From Burkholderiales bacterium (GTDB taxonomy: Bacteria; Pseudomonadota; Gammaproteobacteria; Burkholderiales; Burkholderiaceae_C): 58,671 nucleotides of DNA. The DNA is taken from contig JAEKLF010000050.1 in NCBI GenBank assembly GCA_019509985.1, positions 1-58,671 on the forward strand, in the 5' to 3' direction. The translations under genes and the position numbers were made by a program. Below, piece after piece: positions 8,738 through 19,413 of this stretch. Position 1 is the first letter of the stretch. Each line of letters begins with the position of its first letter. A model generated the notes under the pieces. It saw only the letters and a list, made by a program, of their open reading frames with translations, was not told the DNA's origin and made no database searches.

Positions 8738-9946
8738 ATGAACCCCGAAGCCAGCCGCCTGTGGCGCGCGCCCCGCTGGGCCCTGTCCGTGCTGTTGGCC
8801 TGTTTGGCCATGGTCGGGCCCTTCTCCATCGACACCTACCTGCCGGCCTTCTCCGGCATTGCGGCGGCGCTGGACGCGACGCCGGTGCAGATGCAGCAGA
8901 CGCTGTCGGCCTACCTGCTCGGGTTCGCCTTCATGAACCTCTTCCACGGCGCGCTGTCGGACTGCTTCGGGCGCCGGCCGGTGGTATTGATCGGCCTGGC
9001 CATCTTCACGGGCGCCAGCATCGGCTGCGCGCTGGCCGGCTCGATCGGCCAGCTGGTGTTCTGGCGCACGGTGCAGGGCATGTCGGCCGGGGCCGGCATC
9101 GTCGTGTCGCGAGCCATCATCCGCGACATGTTCCCGCCGGCTGACGCGCAGCGCGTGATGTCGCAGGTGACCCTGTTCTTCGGCGTCGCACCGGCCATTG
9201 CGCCGATGGTGGGCGGCTTCCTGTTCGTGCATGCCAACTGGCACTCGATCTTCTGGTTCCTGACCTTCGTCGGCGCGGCGCTGCTCGTGTCCAACTGGCG
9301 GCTGCTGCCCGAGACGCTGCACGCGAACATGAGGCAGCCCTTTCATCCGGGCGCGCTGATGCGTGAGTACTGGCGGCTGTGCAGCAGCGCCAAGTTCATG
9401 CTGCTGGTGCTGGCCAGCGGCATCCCGTTCAACGGCATGTTCCTCTACGTGCTGGCCACGCCGGTGTTCCTGGGCGAGCACCTGCACTTTGCGCCGCAGC
9501 AGTTCTTCTGGTTCTTCATCTGCTCCATCGGCGGCATCATGGCCGGCGCCGCGGTCAGCGGCCGGCTGGCCGGCAAGATGTCGCCCAAGCGCCAGATCAT
9601 GCGCGGCTTTCGCATCATGGTCGCCGTGTCGGTGGTCAACATCGGGCTCAACCTGTTCGTGCCGCTGAGCGCGTTCTGGGCGTTGCCGATGGTGGGCCTG
9701 TTCGCCTTCGGCTGGGCTCTGATGGTGCCGGTCGTGACCCTGTTGGTGCTGGACCAGGTGCCCGAGCGCCGTGGCATGGCCTCGTCGCTGCAGGCCTGCA
9801 TCGGCTCGGCGGCCAACGGCCTGGTGGCCGGCGTGCTCGTGCCGCTGGTCATGCATTCGACGCTGGCCCTGGCCCTCAGCTCGGCCGGGCTGATGCTGGT
9901 GGGCCTGGTGGCCTGGTACGGCGTGCGGCGCTCGGTCGCCGCTTGA
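8738..9946 (+). CDS. Bcr/CflA-family MFS multidrug efflux transporter
   Basis: Inner-membrane proton-driven drug exporter of 402 residues, the usual length for the 12-helix DHA1/Bcr family. The first helix carries the family motif FSIDTYLPAF. The cytoplasmic loop 2-3 has the MFS signature in GALSDCFGRRPVVL, and helix 5 has the antiporter-type glycine/proline motif FFGVAPAIAPMVGG. The ATG at 8738 is used because the frame upstream runs back into rnpB; no strong Shine-Dalgarno is visible. The gene stands alone between rnpB and the carbonic anhydrase. The drug substrate cannot be predicted. Confidence 0.88.
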   Translation: MNPEASRLWRAPRWALSVLLACLAMVGPFSIDTYLPAFSGIAAALDATPVQMQQTLSAYLLGFAFMNLFHGALSDCFGRRPVVLIGLAIFTGASIGCALAGSIGQLVFWRTVQGMSAGAGIVVSRAIIRDMFPPADAQRVMSQVTLFFGVAPAIAPMVGGFLFVHANWHSIFWFLTFVGAALLVSNWRLLPETLHANMRQPFHPGALMREYWRLCSSAKFMLLVLASGIPFNGMFLYVLATPVFLGEHLHFAPQQFFWFFICSIGGIMAGAAVSGRLAGKMSPKRQIMRGFRIMVAVSVVNIGLNLFVPLSAFWALPMVGLFAFGWALMVPVVTLLVLDQVPERRGMASSLQACIGSAANGLVAGVLVPLVMHSTLALALSSAGLMLVGLVAWYGVRRSVAA

Positions 9947-9994
9947 GTCGGCGATAAGGCTCAAGCCGACGGCGCGGCTGCCGAAATCAGCGGG

Positions 9995-10916
9995 ATGAAG
10001 AAGCGCGTGACCATCGCCGCCTGTCTGCTTGCGTTGGCCGCGCAGGCGCAGGCGCAGGAGCCCAAGGAGCCGCCCAAGGAACCCGTCGAGGCGCTGCGGC
10101 AACGGCTGGCGGAGCGCCTGTCCACCAAGGGCGAAGGCGCCGCGACGGCAACTGCCAAATCGACCGCCAAACCGGCCGCCAAGCCGGCGCCTCCGGCCAA
10201 GGCGGAGGCCCACAAGGGCGAGGCCAAGGCCGCGCACTGGGGCTATGCCGGCGACTTGTCGCCCGAGCACTGGGCCGAGCTGGCGCCGGACAACAAGCTT
10301 TGCGCCGTCGGCACGCGCCAAAGCCCCATCGACATCCGCGAGGGCATCGCCGTCGAGCTGGAGAAGATCAGCTTCGACTACCGCGCCAGCAACTTCTCGG
10401 TGCTGGACAACGGCCACACCGTGCAGGTCAACGTCGCCCCCGGCAACGGCCTGACGGTGATGGGTCGGCGCTACGAGCTGGTGCAGTTCCACTTCCACCG
10501 CCCGAGCGAAGAACGCGTCAACGGCAAGCAGTTCGACATGGTGGCCCACCTCGTGCACAAGGACGAGCAAGGTCGCCTCGCCGTCGTGGCGGTGCTGCTG
10601 GAACGGGGGCCGGACAACAAACCCCAGCCGCTGGTGCAGGCGGTCTGGGCCAATCTGCCGCTGGAGAAGGGCGAGGCCCTGCCGGCCCAGGTGCAGATCG
10701 ACCTGAACCAGCTGCTGCCCGCCGATCGTGGCTACTTCACCTACATGGGCTCGCTGACGACGCCGCCCTGCACCGAGGGTGTGCTGTGGATGGTGATGCG
10801 CCAGCCGGTCGCGCTGACGGCGCAGCAGCTCGGCATCTTCGCCAGGCTCTACCCGATGAACGCGCGGCCGCTGCAGGCCGGCTCGGGGCGACTCATCAAG
10901 GAGTCGCTCGGCAGCG

Positions 10917-10933
<17 letters not shown>
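9995..10933 (+). CDS. Periplasmic alpha-type carbonic anhydrase
   Basis: Zinc enzyme that interconverts CO2 and bicarbonate. A Sec signal peptide ([20 protein letters not shown]) is followed by a Lys/Pro/Ala-rich linker and then the alpha-CA domain from about residue 78 (HWGY). The zinc ligands are H166 and H168 in [10 protein letters not shown] and H185 in [14 protein letters not shown] near the start and [11 protein letters not shown] near the end are family hallmarks, and the two Cys (in KLCAVG and PPCTEG) could form the usual disulfide. It has 312 residues. The last 17 nt overlap the end of the convergent hybrid kinase gene. Confidence 0.93.
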
Positions 10934-13301
<2,368 letters not shown>

Positions 13302-13343
13302 GTCGCGTGGGCGGCGTGGCGCGGCGCATGGCGCATCGGCGGG

Positions 13344-13934
13344 TCAGCCCTTGGCACCCAGGATTTCGGGCTTGAGCGAGGAGTCGACCGGCTTGTCTCC
13401 GAGCCAGATCTTCAGCACCGCGTTGTAGAAGCCGATGTCCTTCAGCGGCTCGCCGATGGGCTTGCCGTTCAGCGCCATCACGGTGCCCGTGTCGGGCACC
13501 CAGTCCACGGTGATGATGTCGCCCTTCTTGGCCTGCGGGATGCTGACGAAGGCCTCGCCGAACTGTGCGAGCTGGTTGACGAACTTGGAGCGCTCGGCCT
13601 TGTCGGTGTTGGCCGTGATGCCGGACATGAAGGCCTGGCCCAGCTCGTCACCGGTCACCTCGCGCAGCAGGCCGAGGGTGAAGCGGCGCGGGCCGGCGCT
13701 TTCCAGAACGCCGGCCGTCGTCGTCTTCTTCTCGGCCAGGTAGAGCGCCAGCGCATAGACCTTGACGACGATGCGCACGCGCACCCCGGCGCCGTTGAGC
13801 TTGAGCTCCTTGCCGGCCACCCTGACGGTGTCGTCGAACTTCAGGCCGCCGACCTCGACGGCCTGTGCGGCGCCGCCGAGGCTCAGGGCCAGGCCCAGGC
13901 CGGCAACCCAGCGAGTGGCGATCTTCGTCTTCAT
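13344..13934 (-). CDS. Exported chalcone-isomerase-like protein
   Basis: Protein of 196 residues with a signal peptide (MKTKIATRWVAGLGLALSLG to AQA) and a chalcone-isomerase-like fold: VGGLKFDDTVRVAGKELKLN at the start, then VYALALYL, FMSGITANTD, TVDWVPDTGT and FYNAVLKIWLGD, all typical of this bacterial family. Bacterial members are usually not flavonoid enzymes and their role is unclear; many are periplasmic. The ATG at 13934 follows a GGAG-like site (reading AGGAGACTGC before the ATG). It lies 42 nt before the hybrid kinase and 28 nt after the chemoreceptor on the same strand. Confidence 0.8.
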   Translation of the reverse strand: MKTKIATRWVAGLGLALSLGGAAQAVEVGGLKFDDTVRVAGKELKLNGAGVRVRIVVKVYALALYLAEKKTTTAGVLESAGPRRFTLGLLREVTGDELGQAFMSGITANTDKAERSKFVNQLAQFGEAFVSIPQAKKGDIITVDWVPDTGTVMALNGKPIGEPLKDIGFYNAVLKIWLGDKPVDSSLKPEILGAKG

Positions 13935-13962
13935 GCAGTCTCCTGATCTTGGTGTGGGGTGG

Positions 13963-15519
13963 TCAGTGCGCCGCTTCCAGTTTGAAGAGGCTGACGACTT
14001 CTTCGAGACCATGGGCCTGGGCGCGCAGCGAGTCGGCGGCCGCGGCCGCTTCTTCCACCAGCGCAGCGTTCTGCTGCGTGCTCTTGTCCATGTCGTGGAT
14101 GGTATGCGTGACGCGTTCGATGCCGGTGCTCTGTTCGGCGCTGGCGTGCGTGATCTCGCCCATGATGTCCGTCATCCGTTGCACGCTCGCCACCACGCCC
14201 TGCATCGTGCTGCCGGCCTGGTTCACGAGCTGGCTGCCCAGGGCCACCTTCTCGACCGAGTCGGCGATGAGGCGCTTGATCTCCTTGGCCGCGTCGGCGC
14301 TGCGGCCGGCCAGCGACCGCACCTCGCCGGCGACCACCGCGAAGCCGCGGCCCTGCTCGCCCGCGCGCGCCGCTTCCACGGCGGCGTTCAGCGCCAGGAT
14401 GTTGGTCTGGAAGGCGATGCCGTCGATGACGCTGATGATGTCGACGATCTTCTTGGACGAGGCGTCGATGCTGCCCATCGTCGTCACGACCTTGGCAACG
14501 ACCGCGCCGCCTTCGCCGGCCACCTGCGAGGCCGCCTGGGCCAGCTGGTTGGCCTGCTGAGCGTTCTGCGCGTTTTGCTGCACGGCGTCCGTCAGCGTCT
14601 TCATCGCCGACAGCGTCTGCTCCAGCGACGCGGCTTGGGCCTCGGTGCGCACCGACAGGTCCAGGTTGCCGCTGGCGATCTCGCTGGAGGCCGATGCGAT
14701 GGACTCCGTGCCCTCGCGCACGCGGCCGACGATGCCCTTCAGGCTCTCGTTCATGTCGTGCAGGGCCTGCATCAGCTCGCCGGTCTCGTCACGGCCGCGC
14801 ACCTCGATCTCGCTGGTCAGGTTGCCCGAGGCCACCTTGCGCGCCACGCTGACGGCGCCGCGCAGCGGCACGACGATGCCCCGCGTGATCAGCACGCCGG
14901 TCAGCACGCTGGCGGCGATGGCTGCGGCGGCCAGCGCCAGCAGCAGCAGGGCGGTCTTGCCGGCCACGCGGTTGGATTTCTCGCCGGCAGCTTCCATGGC
15001 CGCGTTGCGGGTCTCGACCAGCTTGTCCAGCGCGGCCAGGTACCTGACCTGGGCGGCGCGCACCGAGAACTGGAACTTCAGCGGCGCGCCTTCTGTGTCG
15101 CCGGCCGCGACCATCTTCACGAAGGCCGCCTGGGCCGGCATGAACTTGCCACGCAGCTCCTTGACCTGCTTGAGCTGCTCCAGGCTGGCCGCGTCGGTCA
15201 GCAACGGCTCCAGCTCGGCCATGGTCTTTTCATGCGCGGCCAGCAGGCTGGCGACCGAGTCCAGCTCTTTCTTGATCTGCTCCTCGCCACTCATGATCAG
15301 CGTCGTCATCATGCTGCGCGACGCGTCGCCGAGTTCGGCCTTGGCCCGGTTGGCCAGCGCGACGGCCTTGTAGTCGCTGCTGATGAGCTGGGTGATCTCG
15401 CCGTTCAGCGTCTGGATGCCGACGTAACCGAGCCCGGCCATGGCCACCAGGCAGACGATCACCACGGCGAAGCCAGCGGTGAGGCGTTGTCCGATGCGCA
15501 TCTGGGACAAGAAGTTCAT
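13963..15519 (-). CDS. Methyl-accepting chemotaxis protein
   Basis: Inner-membrane chemoreceptor of 518 residues. A transmembrane helix at about 10-32 is followed by a helical periplasmic ligand domain of about 150 residues (Tar/4-helix-bundle type). A second transmembrane helix lies at about 190-212, then HAMP, methylation helices, and the invariant hairpin tip containing [19 protein letters not shown]. The C-terminus shows no CheR/CheB-tethering pentapeptide (it ends KLEAAH). AAGG lies upstream of the ATG at 15519. The ligand is unknown. It heads a leftward line with the chalcone-isomerase-like gene and the hybrid kinase. Confidence 0.93.
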   Translation of the reverse strand: MNFLSQMRIGQRLTAGFAVVIVCLVAMAGLGYVGIQTLNGEITQLISSDYKAVALANRAKAELGDASRSMMTTLIMSGEEQIKKELDSVASLLAAHEKTMAELEPLLTDAASLEQLKQVKELRGKFMPAQAAFVKMVAAGDTEGAPLKFQFSVRAAQVRYLAALDKLVETRNAAMEAAGEKSNRVAGKTALLLLALAAAAIAASVLTGVLITRGIVVPLRGAVSVARKVASGNLTSEIEVRGRDETGELMQALHDMNESLKGIVGRVREGTESIASASSEIASGNLDLSVRTEAQAASLEQTLSAMKTLTDAVQQNAQNAQQANQLAQAASQVAGEGGAVVAKVVTTMGSIDASSKKIVDIISVIDGIAFQTNILALNAAVEAARAGEQGRGFAVVAGEVRSLAGRSADAAKEIKRLIADSVEKVALGSQLVNQAGSTMQGVVASVQRMTDIMGEITHASAEQSTGIERVTHTIHDMDKSTQQNAALVEEAAAAADSLRAQAHGLEEVVSLFKLEAAH

Positions 15520-15898
15520 GTGGGCAGCCTTGGGAATGTGTAGCAGCGAGCCGCCCGGTGGTTGGAAGTTCTGGACTGCGGGCGGCGGCGGATGAAACGG
15601 CCTGAAATTTCAGCAGAAATCGCCGCTGCGAATGCATTCTGAGCGGTATATGAGCAAGGCTTGCCGTGATTTGTGCGGCAAAACCCGTGCAGACGTCGCA
15701 CAGCACCCGATGCGGCGGCGGACAAATGGCATCCCGGTGCATGCGGACAAACGAGGTACGGCATGCCACAAGACTTCAAGCGCTACTTCGCGAATTAATG
15801 GCAAGTCCTTATTTATGAACGATATTTTGCGCCCGTGCTGGATATTTTCACAGCGCACGCTAAGTGCTTGATTTCATTGAAAAAACTTGTGCGGAATC
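15520..15898. other. Non-coding gap between MCP gene and mraZ promoter
   Basis: About 380 bp without a supported gene, clearly richer in A/T from about 15770 on. GATATTTT occurs twice (15821-15828 and 15841-15848), 20 bp apart, so two helical turns; a binding site is possible but no known factor is recognised. The leftward chemoreceptor promoter must lie here; no clear sigma-28 type element (TAAA-N15-GCCGATAA) was found. Small open frames on both strands look like chance. Confidence 0.5.
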
Positions 15899-15927
15899 TT
15901 GACCAGGAGGGTTGCGGGCCTTAAAGT
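15899..15927 (+). promoter_or_regulatory. Probable dcw operon promoter in front of mraZ
   Basis: TTGACC (15899-15904), a 17-bp spacer and TAAAGT (15922-15927) form a good sigma-70 promoter (5/6 and 4/6 matches). The start of transcription would be at about 15934, leaving a leader of roughly 22 nt. The first MraZ-type repeat overlaps the -10 element, so MraZ could block this promoter. Confidence 0.65.
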
Positions 15928-15962
15928 GGGGATAAGTGTTCTTTCGTGGTGAAAAGTGTCGG
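15923..15962 (+). promoter_or_regulatory. Four 10-bp MraZ-box direct repeats
   Basis: Four consecutive 10-bp units, AAAGTGGGGA, TAAGTGTTCT, TTCGTGGTGA and AAAGTGTCGG, each carry GTG at the same place (15926, 15936, 15946, 15956). They fit the known MraZ targets: TGGGN repeats with 5-nt spacing in E. coli and AAAGTG(T/G)N3 repeats in mollicutes. The array runs from the -10 element into the gene; the last GTG is the mraZ start codon. This would give self-repression of the operon, by inference. Confidence 0.7.
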
Positions 15963-16396
15963 AAATCGTCTTTCAGGGAGCCTCCAACTTGGCGCTGGAC
16001 GCCAAGGGCCGCCTGGGCGTGCCTACTCGCCACCGTGAGGTGCTGCAGCTGCTGTGCGGCGGTCGGCTGACCGTCACCAAGCACCCGGACGGCTGCCTGA
16101 TGCTGTTTCCCCGTCCGACCTGGGAGACCTTTCGCGACAAGGTCGCCGCGCTGCCGATGTCGGCCGCCGGCTGGAAGCGCGTCTTCCTGGGCAACGCGAT
16201 GGACGTCGACATCGACTCGGCGGCGCGCGTGCTGATCTCGCCCGAACTGCGCAGGAGCGCCGGGCTCAAGAACGACGTGATGCTGCTGGGCATGGGCAGC
16301 CACTTCGAGCTCTGGGATACCGAAGCCCATGCCGCCCACGAGGCCGAGGTCATGGCCGGGCCGCTGCCGGACGCGCTCAAGGATTTCAGCTTCTGA
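15956..16396 (+). CDS. mraZ: Transcriptional regulator MraZ
   Basis: Small DNA-binding protein of 146 residues and the first gene of the dcw cluster. It has two AbrB-like SpoVT halves: [20 protein letters not shown] at the start and the second [20 protein letters not shown], both with the family D-x-x-x-R(G)-R/V pattern. MraZ forms rings and represses its own operon in E. coli. The start is the GTG at 15956; homologues begin close to FQG, and no ATG fits. Its start codon is part of the fourth MraZ box. Its stop overlaps the rsmH ATG by one base (TGATG). Confidence 0.93.
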   Translation: MSEIVFQGASNLALDAKGRLGVPTRHREVLQLLCGGRLTVTKHPDGCLMLFPRPTWETFRDKVAALPMSAAGWKRVFLGNAMDVDIDSAARVLISPELRRSAGLKNDVMLLGMGSHFELWDTEAHAAHEAEVMAGPLPDALKDFSF

Positions 16397-17367
16397 TGGG
16401 CGCCGAGATGAGCGACAACGCCGAGTTCCGCCACACCACCGTGCTGCTGAACGAGGCGGTGGAAGGTGTGCTCGCGCGCCCGGACGGTGTCTACGTGGAC
16501 GGCACCTTCGGCCGCGGCGGCCACTCGCGCGCGCTGCTGGCGCGGCTGGGCCCGCAAGGCCGCCTCATCGCCATCGACCGCGACCCCGAGGCGGTCGCCG
16601 CCGCGGCGGCCATCACGGACCCGCGCTTCACCATCCTGCACAGCGCCTTCGCCGACATGACGGCCGAACTCGCCGCCATCGGCGTGCAGCAGGTCGATGG
16701 CGTGCTGCTGGACCTCGGGGTGTCCAGCCCGCAGATCGACAACCCGGCGCGCGGCTTCAGCTTTCGCTTCGAGGGCCCGCTGGACATGCGCATGGACACG
16801 ACGCGCGGCGAGAGCGCGGCCGACTTCCTGGCCCGCGCGGACGAGCGCGAGATTGCACGAGTGATTCGAGACTATGGCGAAGAACGGTTTGCTGCACAGA
16901 TTGCAAAGGCGCTTGTTGCTCGCCGAGAAGCCGGTGCGCCCCTCACGCGCACCGACGAGCTGCGCGAACTCCTGGCTCGCACGGTCAAGACCCGCGAGCC
17001 CGGCCAGGACCCGGCCACGCGTACCTTTCAAGCCCTTCGGATTCATGTCAATGGTGAGCTTGAGGAGCTTGAGCAAGGCCTGAACGCGGCGCTGCATCTG
17101 CTGGCGCCCGGCGGTCGGCTGAGCGTCATCAGCTTCCATTCGCTGGAGGACCGGCGCGTGAAGCAGTTCATCGCTGCCCACAGCAAGGCCGAGGTCGACC
17201 GCCGCGCGCCGTTCGCGCCGCCGCCCGCGCTGGCGCTGGTGTCGCTGGGCCGCATGATGCCCAGCGAAACCGAGGTGAGGGCCAACCCGCGTTCGCGCTC
17301 GGCGGTGCTGCGCGTGGCCGAGCGCACGGACTCACCCCTCGCGCCGCCTGCGCCGTCGAAGCGCTGA
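16396..17367 (+). CDS. rsmH: 16S rRNA (cytosine(1402)-N(4))-methyltransferase
   Basis: SAM-dependent enzyme (formerly MraW) that methylates N4 of C1402 in the ribosomal P site. It has 323 residues. The N-terminal [13 protein letters not shown] loop [33 protein letters not shown] and C-terminal [14 protein letters not shown] are all family hallmarks. The start at 16396 overlaps the mraZ stop; the frame extends upstream inside mraZ without similarity. Two segments, about 16851-16930 and 17027-17083, use A/T-ending codons far more than the rest of the gene; they encode conserved protein blocks ([11 protein letters not shown] and [16 protein letters not shown]). Confidence 0.95.
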   Translation: MGAEMSDNAEFRHTTVLLNEAVEGVLARPDGVYVDGTFGRGGHSRALLARLGPQGRLIAIDRDPEAVAAAAAITDPRFTILHSAFADMTAELAAIGVQQVDGVLLDLGVSSPQIDNPARGFSFRFEGPLDMRMDTTRGESAADFLARADEREIARVIRDYGEERFAAQIAKALVARREAGAPLTRTDELRELLARTVKTREPGQDPATRTFQALRIHVNGELEELEQGLNAALHLLAPGGRLSVISFHSLEDRRVKQFIAAHSKAEVDRRAPFAPPPALALVSLGRMMPSETEVRANPRSRSAVLRVAERTDSPLAPPAPSKR

Positions 17368-17368
17368 C

Positions 17369-17632
17369 ATGGCCAAGCTCAACTTCCTGCTCATCCTGGC
17401 CGTGCTGTGCAGCGGCGTCGTGCTGGTGCACAGCGCCTACGAATCGCGCCGCCTGTTCGCCGAGCTCGACAAGGCCCGGGCCGACGGCCAGCGCCTGGCA
17501 GCCGATGCCGAGCGCCTGGCCGCCGAGCGCCATGCGCAGGCCACCAACCTGCGCGTCGAGCAGGTCGCGCGCGAGCGCCTGGGCATGCGCCTGATCTCGC
17601 CGGCCGTCGTCGCCTCCGGGGTGTCGCCTTGA
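17369..17632 (+). CDS. ftsL: Cell division protein FtsL
   Basis: Small bitopic divisome protein of 87 residues: a short cytoplasmic N-terminus, a transmembrane helix at about 4-22 (NFLLILAVLCSGVVLVHSAY), and a periplasmic coiled coil rich in Leu, Ala, Glu and Arg (ESRRLFAELDKARADGQRLA onward) ending in the ERLGMRL motif. In other bacteria it joins FtsB and FtsQ and activates FtsW-FtsI. The ATG lies one base after the rsmH stop. The ftsI start overlaps its end. Confidence 0.9.
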   Translation: MAKLNFLLILAVLCSGVVLVHSAYESRRLFAELDKARADGQRLAADAERLAAERHAQATNLRVEQVARERLGMRLISPAVVASGVSP

Positions 17633-19413
17633 GCCGCGCCAAGTCCGGTGCGCGTGCCCTGGGTTCGGGCCGCGGCGTCAGCTATTCCACCAGCCCGCTG
17701 CTCGCGTCCAAGACGCCGCCGTGGCGCTCGCGCTTTCTGGTCGCCCTCGTCGGCCTGGCCTTCGCCGGCCTGCTGGCGCGCGCGGTCTACGTGCAGGTGC
17801 TCAACACTGACTTCTTCCAGAAGCAGGGCGAGGCCCGCTACGCCCACACGCTGGACCTGCCGGCCAGCCGCGGCCGCATCAACGACCGCAGCGGCCAGAC
17901 GCTGGCCGCCAGCGTGGCGGTGCCGTCGATCTGGGCCATCCCCAAGGAAGTGGACGGCGACGCCGACAAGCGCCGTGAGCTGGCCAAGGCGCTGGGCCTG
18001 TCCAACAAGGAGCTGGAAGCCAAGCTCAACCCCGAGGCCCGCTTCGTCTGGCTCAAGCGGCTGTCCGATGACGACACCGCCGCCAAGGTCAAGGCGCTGG
18101 GCCTGAAGGGCATCTTCCAGGACCGCGAGTACCGCCGCAAATACCCCGAGGGCGAGGCCGCGGCCCACGTCGTCGGCTTCACGAATGTCGAGGACCACGG
18201 CCAGGAGGGCATCGAGCTGGCCTTCCAGAAGGAGCTGCAGGGTAAGGACGGCACTCGCTCCGTCGTGCGCGACCGCCTGGGTCGCGTCGTCGAGGACATC
18301 GGCGATGTCGTGCCGGCGGCCAACGGCCAGGACATCGACCTGTCCGTCGACTCCAAGGTGCAGTTCTTCGCCTACCAGCGCATCCGCGACGCGGTAGCCG
18401 AGAACCATGCCAAGGCCGGCTCCGTCGTCGTGCTGGACGCGCAGAGCGGCGAGGTGCTGGCGCTGGCCAACTTCCCGAGCTACGACCCCGGCAATCGCCA
18501 GAACCTTTCCGGCGAGCAACTGCGCAACCGCGCGCTGACCGACGTCTTCGAACCGGGCTCGACGATGAAGCCCTTCATCGCCGGCCTGTCGATGGAGACC
18601 GGCCGCAGCACGCCCGACACGCTGGTCGACACCGGCAACGGCAAGTACGCCTTCCAGGGCGCCGTCATCAGCGACACGCATGCCCACGGCGTCATCCCCG
18701 TGCGCGAGGTCATCAAGTTCTCCAGCAACATCGGCGCCACCAAGCTCGCGATGCAGATGCAGCCGCGCGAGATGCACGAGATGTTCACGGCCATCGGCCT
18801 GGGCCAGCGGCCGCAGATCAACTTCCCCGGCGCCATCAGCGGCAAGCTGCGGCCCTGGAAGACCTGGCGGCCCATCGAGCAGGCGACGATGAGCTACGGC
18901 TACGGCCTGTCGGCGTCGCTGTTCCAGCTGGCGCGCGCCTACACGGTGTTCGCGCGCGACGGCGAGATCATTCCCGTCAGCATCCTGCGCCAGCCGCACG
19001 ACCATCCGGTCGCCGGCATCCGCGTGTTCTCGCCCAAGGTCACCCAGGACCTGCGCGAGATGCTGCAGGCCGCCGCCGGCCCGGGCGGCACCGCGCCCGA
19101 GGCCCAGGTGCCGGGCTACAGCGTGGGCGGCAAGAGCGGCACGGCCTACAAGCAGGAAGGCCGCGGCTACGCCAGCCACAAATACCGCTCCTGGTTCGTC
19201 GGCGTCGCGCCGATCAGCAAGCCGCGCATCGTCGTCGCCGTCATGGTCGACGAGCCCAGCGCCGGCGCCCATTACGGCGGCCAGGTGGCGGGCCCGGTGT
19301 TCAGCCAGGTCACCGCGCAGACGCTGCGCCTGCTGGCCGTGCCGCCCGACCTCGACGTGAAGAGCCAGATCATCGCCAACAAGAACGCCGTGGCCACCGA
19401 GGAAAGCTTCTGA
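17629..19413 (+). CDS. ftsI: Septal peptidoglycan transpeptidase FtsI (PBP3)
   Basis: Class B penicillin-binding protein that crosslinks septal peptidoglycan with FtsW. It has 594 residues. A transmembrane helix lies at about 32-52, followed by the pedestal domain and the transpeptidase. The acyl-enzyme motif is S311-x-x-K314 (EPGSTMKPF), the second motif is SSN (KFSSNIGATK), and the third is K502-S-G (GGKSGTAYK); KSG in place of KTG occurs in other PBPs. The start is taken as the TTG at 17629, which overlaps the ftsL stop, because no ATG or GTG is in frame near the N-terminal SRAKSG and the frame upstream belongs to the ftsL shadow. Confidence 0.93.
   Translation: MSRAKSGARALGSGRGVSYSTSPLLASKTPPWRSRFLVALVGLAFAGLLARAVYVQVLNTDFFQKQGEARYAHTLDLPASRGRINDRSGQTLAASVAVPSIWAIPKEVDGDADKRRELAKALGLSNKELEAKLNPEARFVWLKRLSDDDTAAKVKALGLKGIFQDREYRRKYPEGEAAAHVVGFTNVEDHGQEGIELAFQKELQGKDGTRSVVRDRLGRVVEDIGDVVPAANGQDIDLSVDSKVQFFAYQRIRDAVAENHAKAGSVVVLDAQSGEVLALANFPSYDPGNRQNLSGEQLRNRALTDVFEPGSTMKPFIAGLSMETGRSTPDTLVDTGNGKYAFQGAVISDTHAHGVIPVREVIKFSSNIGATKLAMQMQPREMHEMFTAIGLGQRPQINFPGAISGKLRPWKTWRPIEQATMSYGYGLSASLFQLARAYTVFARDGEIIPVSILRQPHDHPVAGIRVFSPKVTQDLREMLQAAAGPGGTAPEAQVPGYSVGGKSGTAYKQEGRGYASHKYRSWFVGVAPISKPRIVVAVMVDEPSAGAHYGGQVAGPVFSQVTAQTLRLLAVPPDLDVKSQIIANKNAVATEESF

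Noticed and set aside
9941..9966. GCTTGAG/CTCAAGC inverted repeat after the MFS gene as a terminator
   Set aside because: Only 7 bp with a long loop and no T-run.
15821..15848. GATATTTT direct repeats as a known operator or iteron
   Set aside because: Only two copies and no known factor; too little to call a site.
17437..19272. 611-residue minus-strand open frame
   Set aside because: Shadow of ftsI, which carries all transpeptidase motifs.
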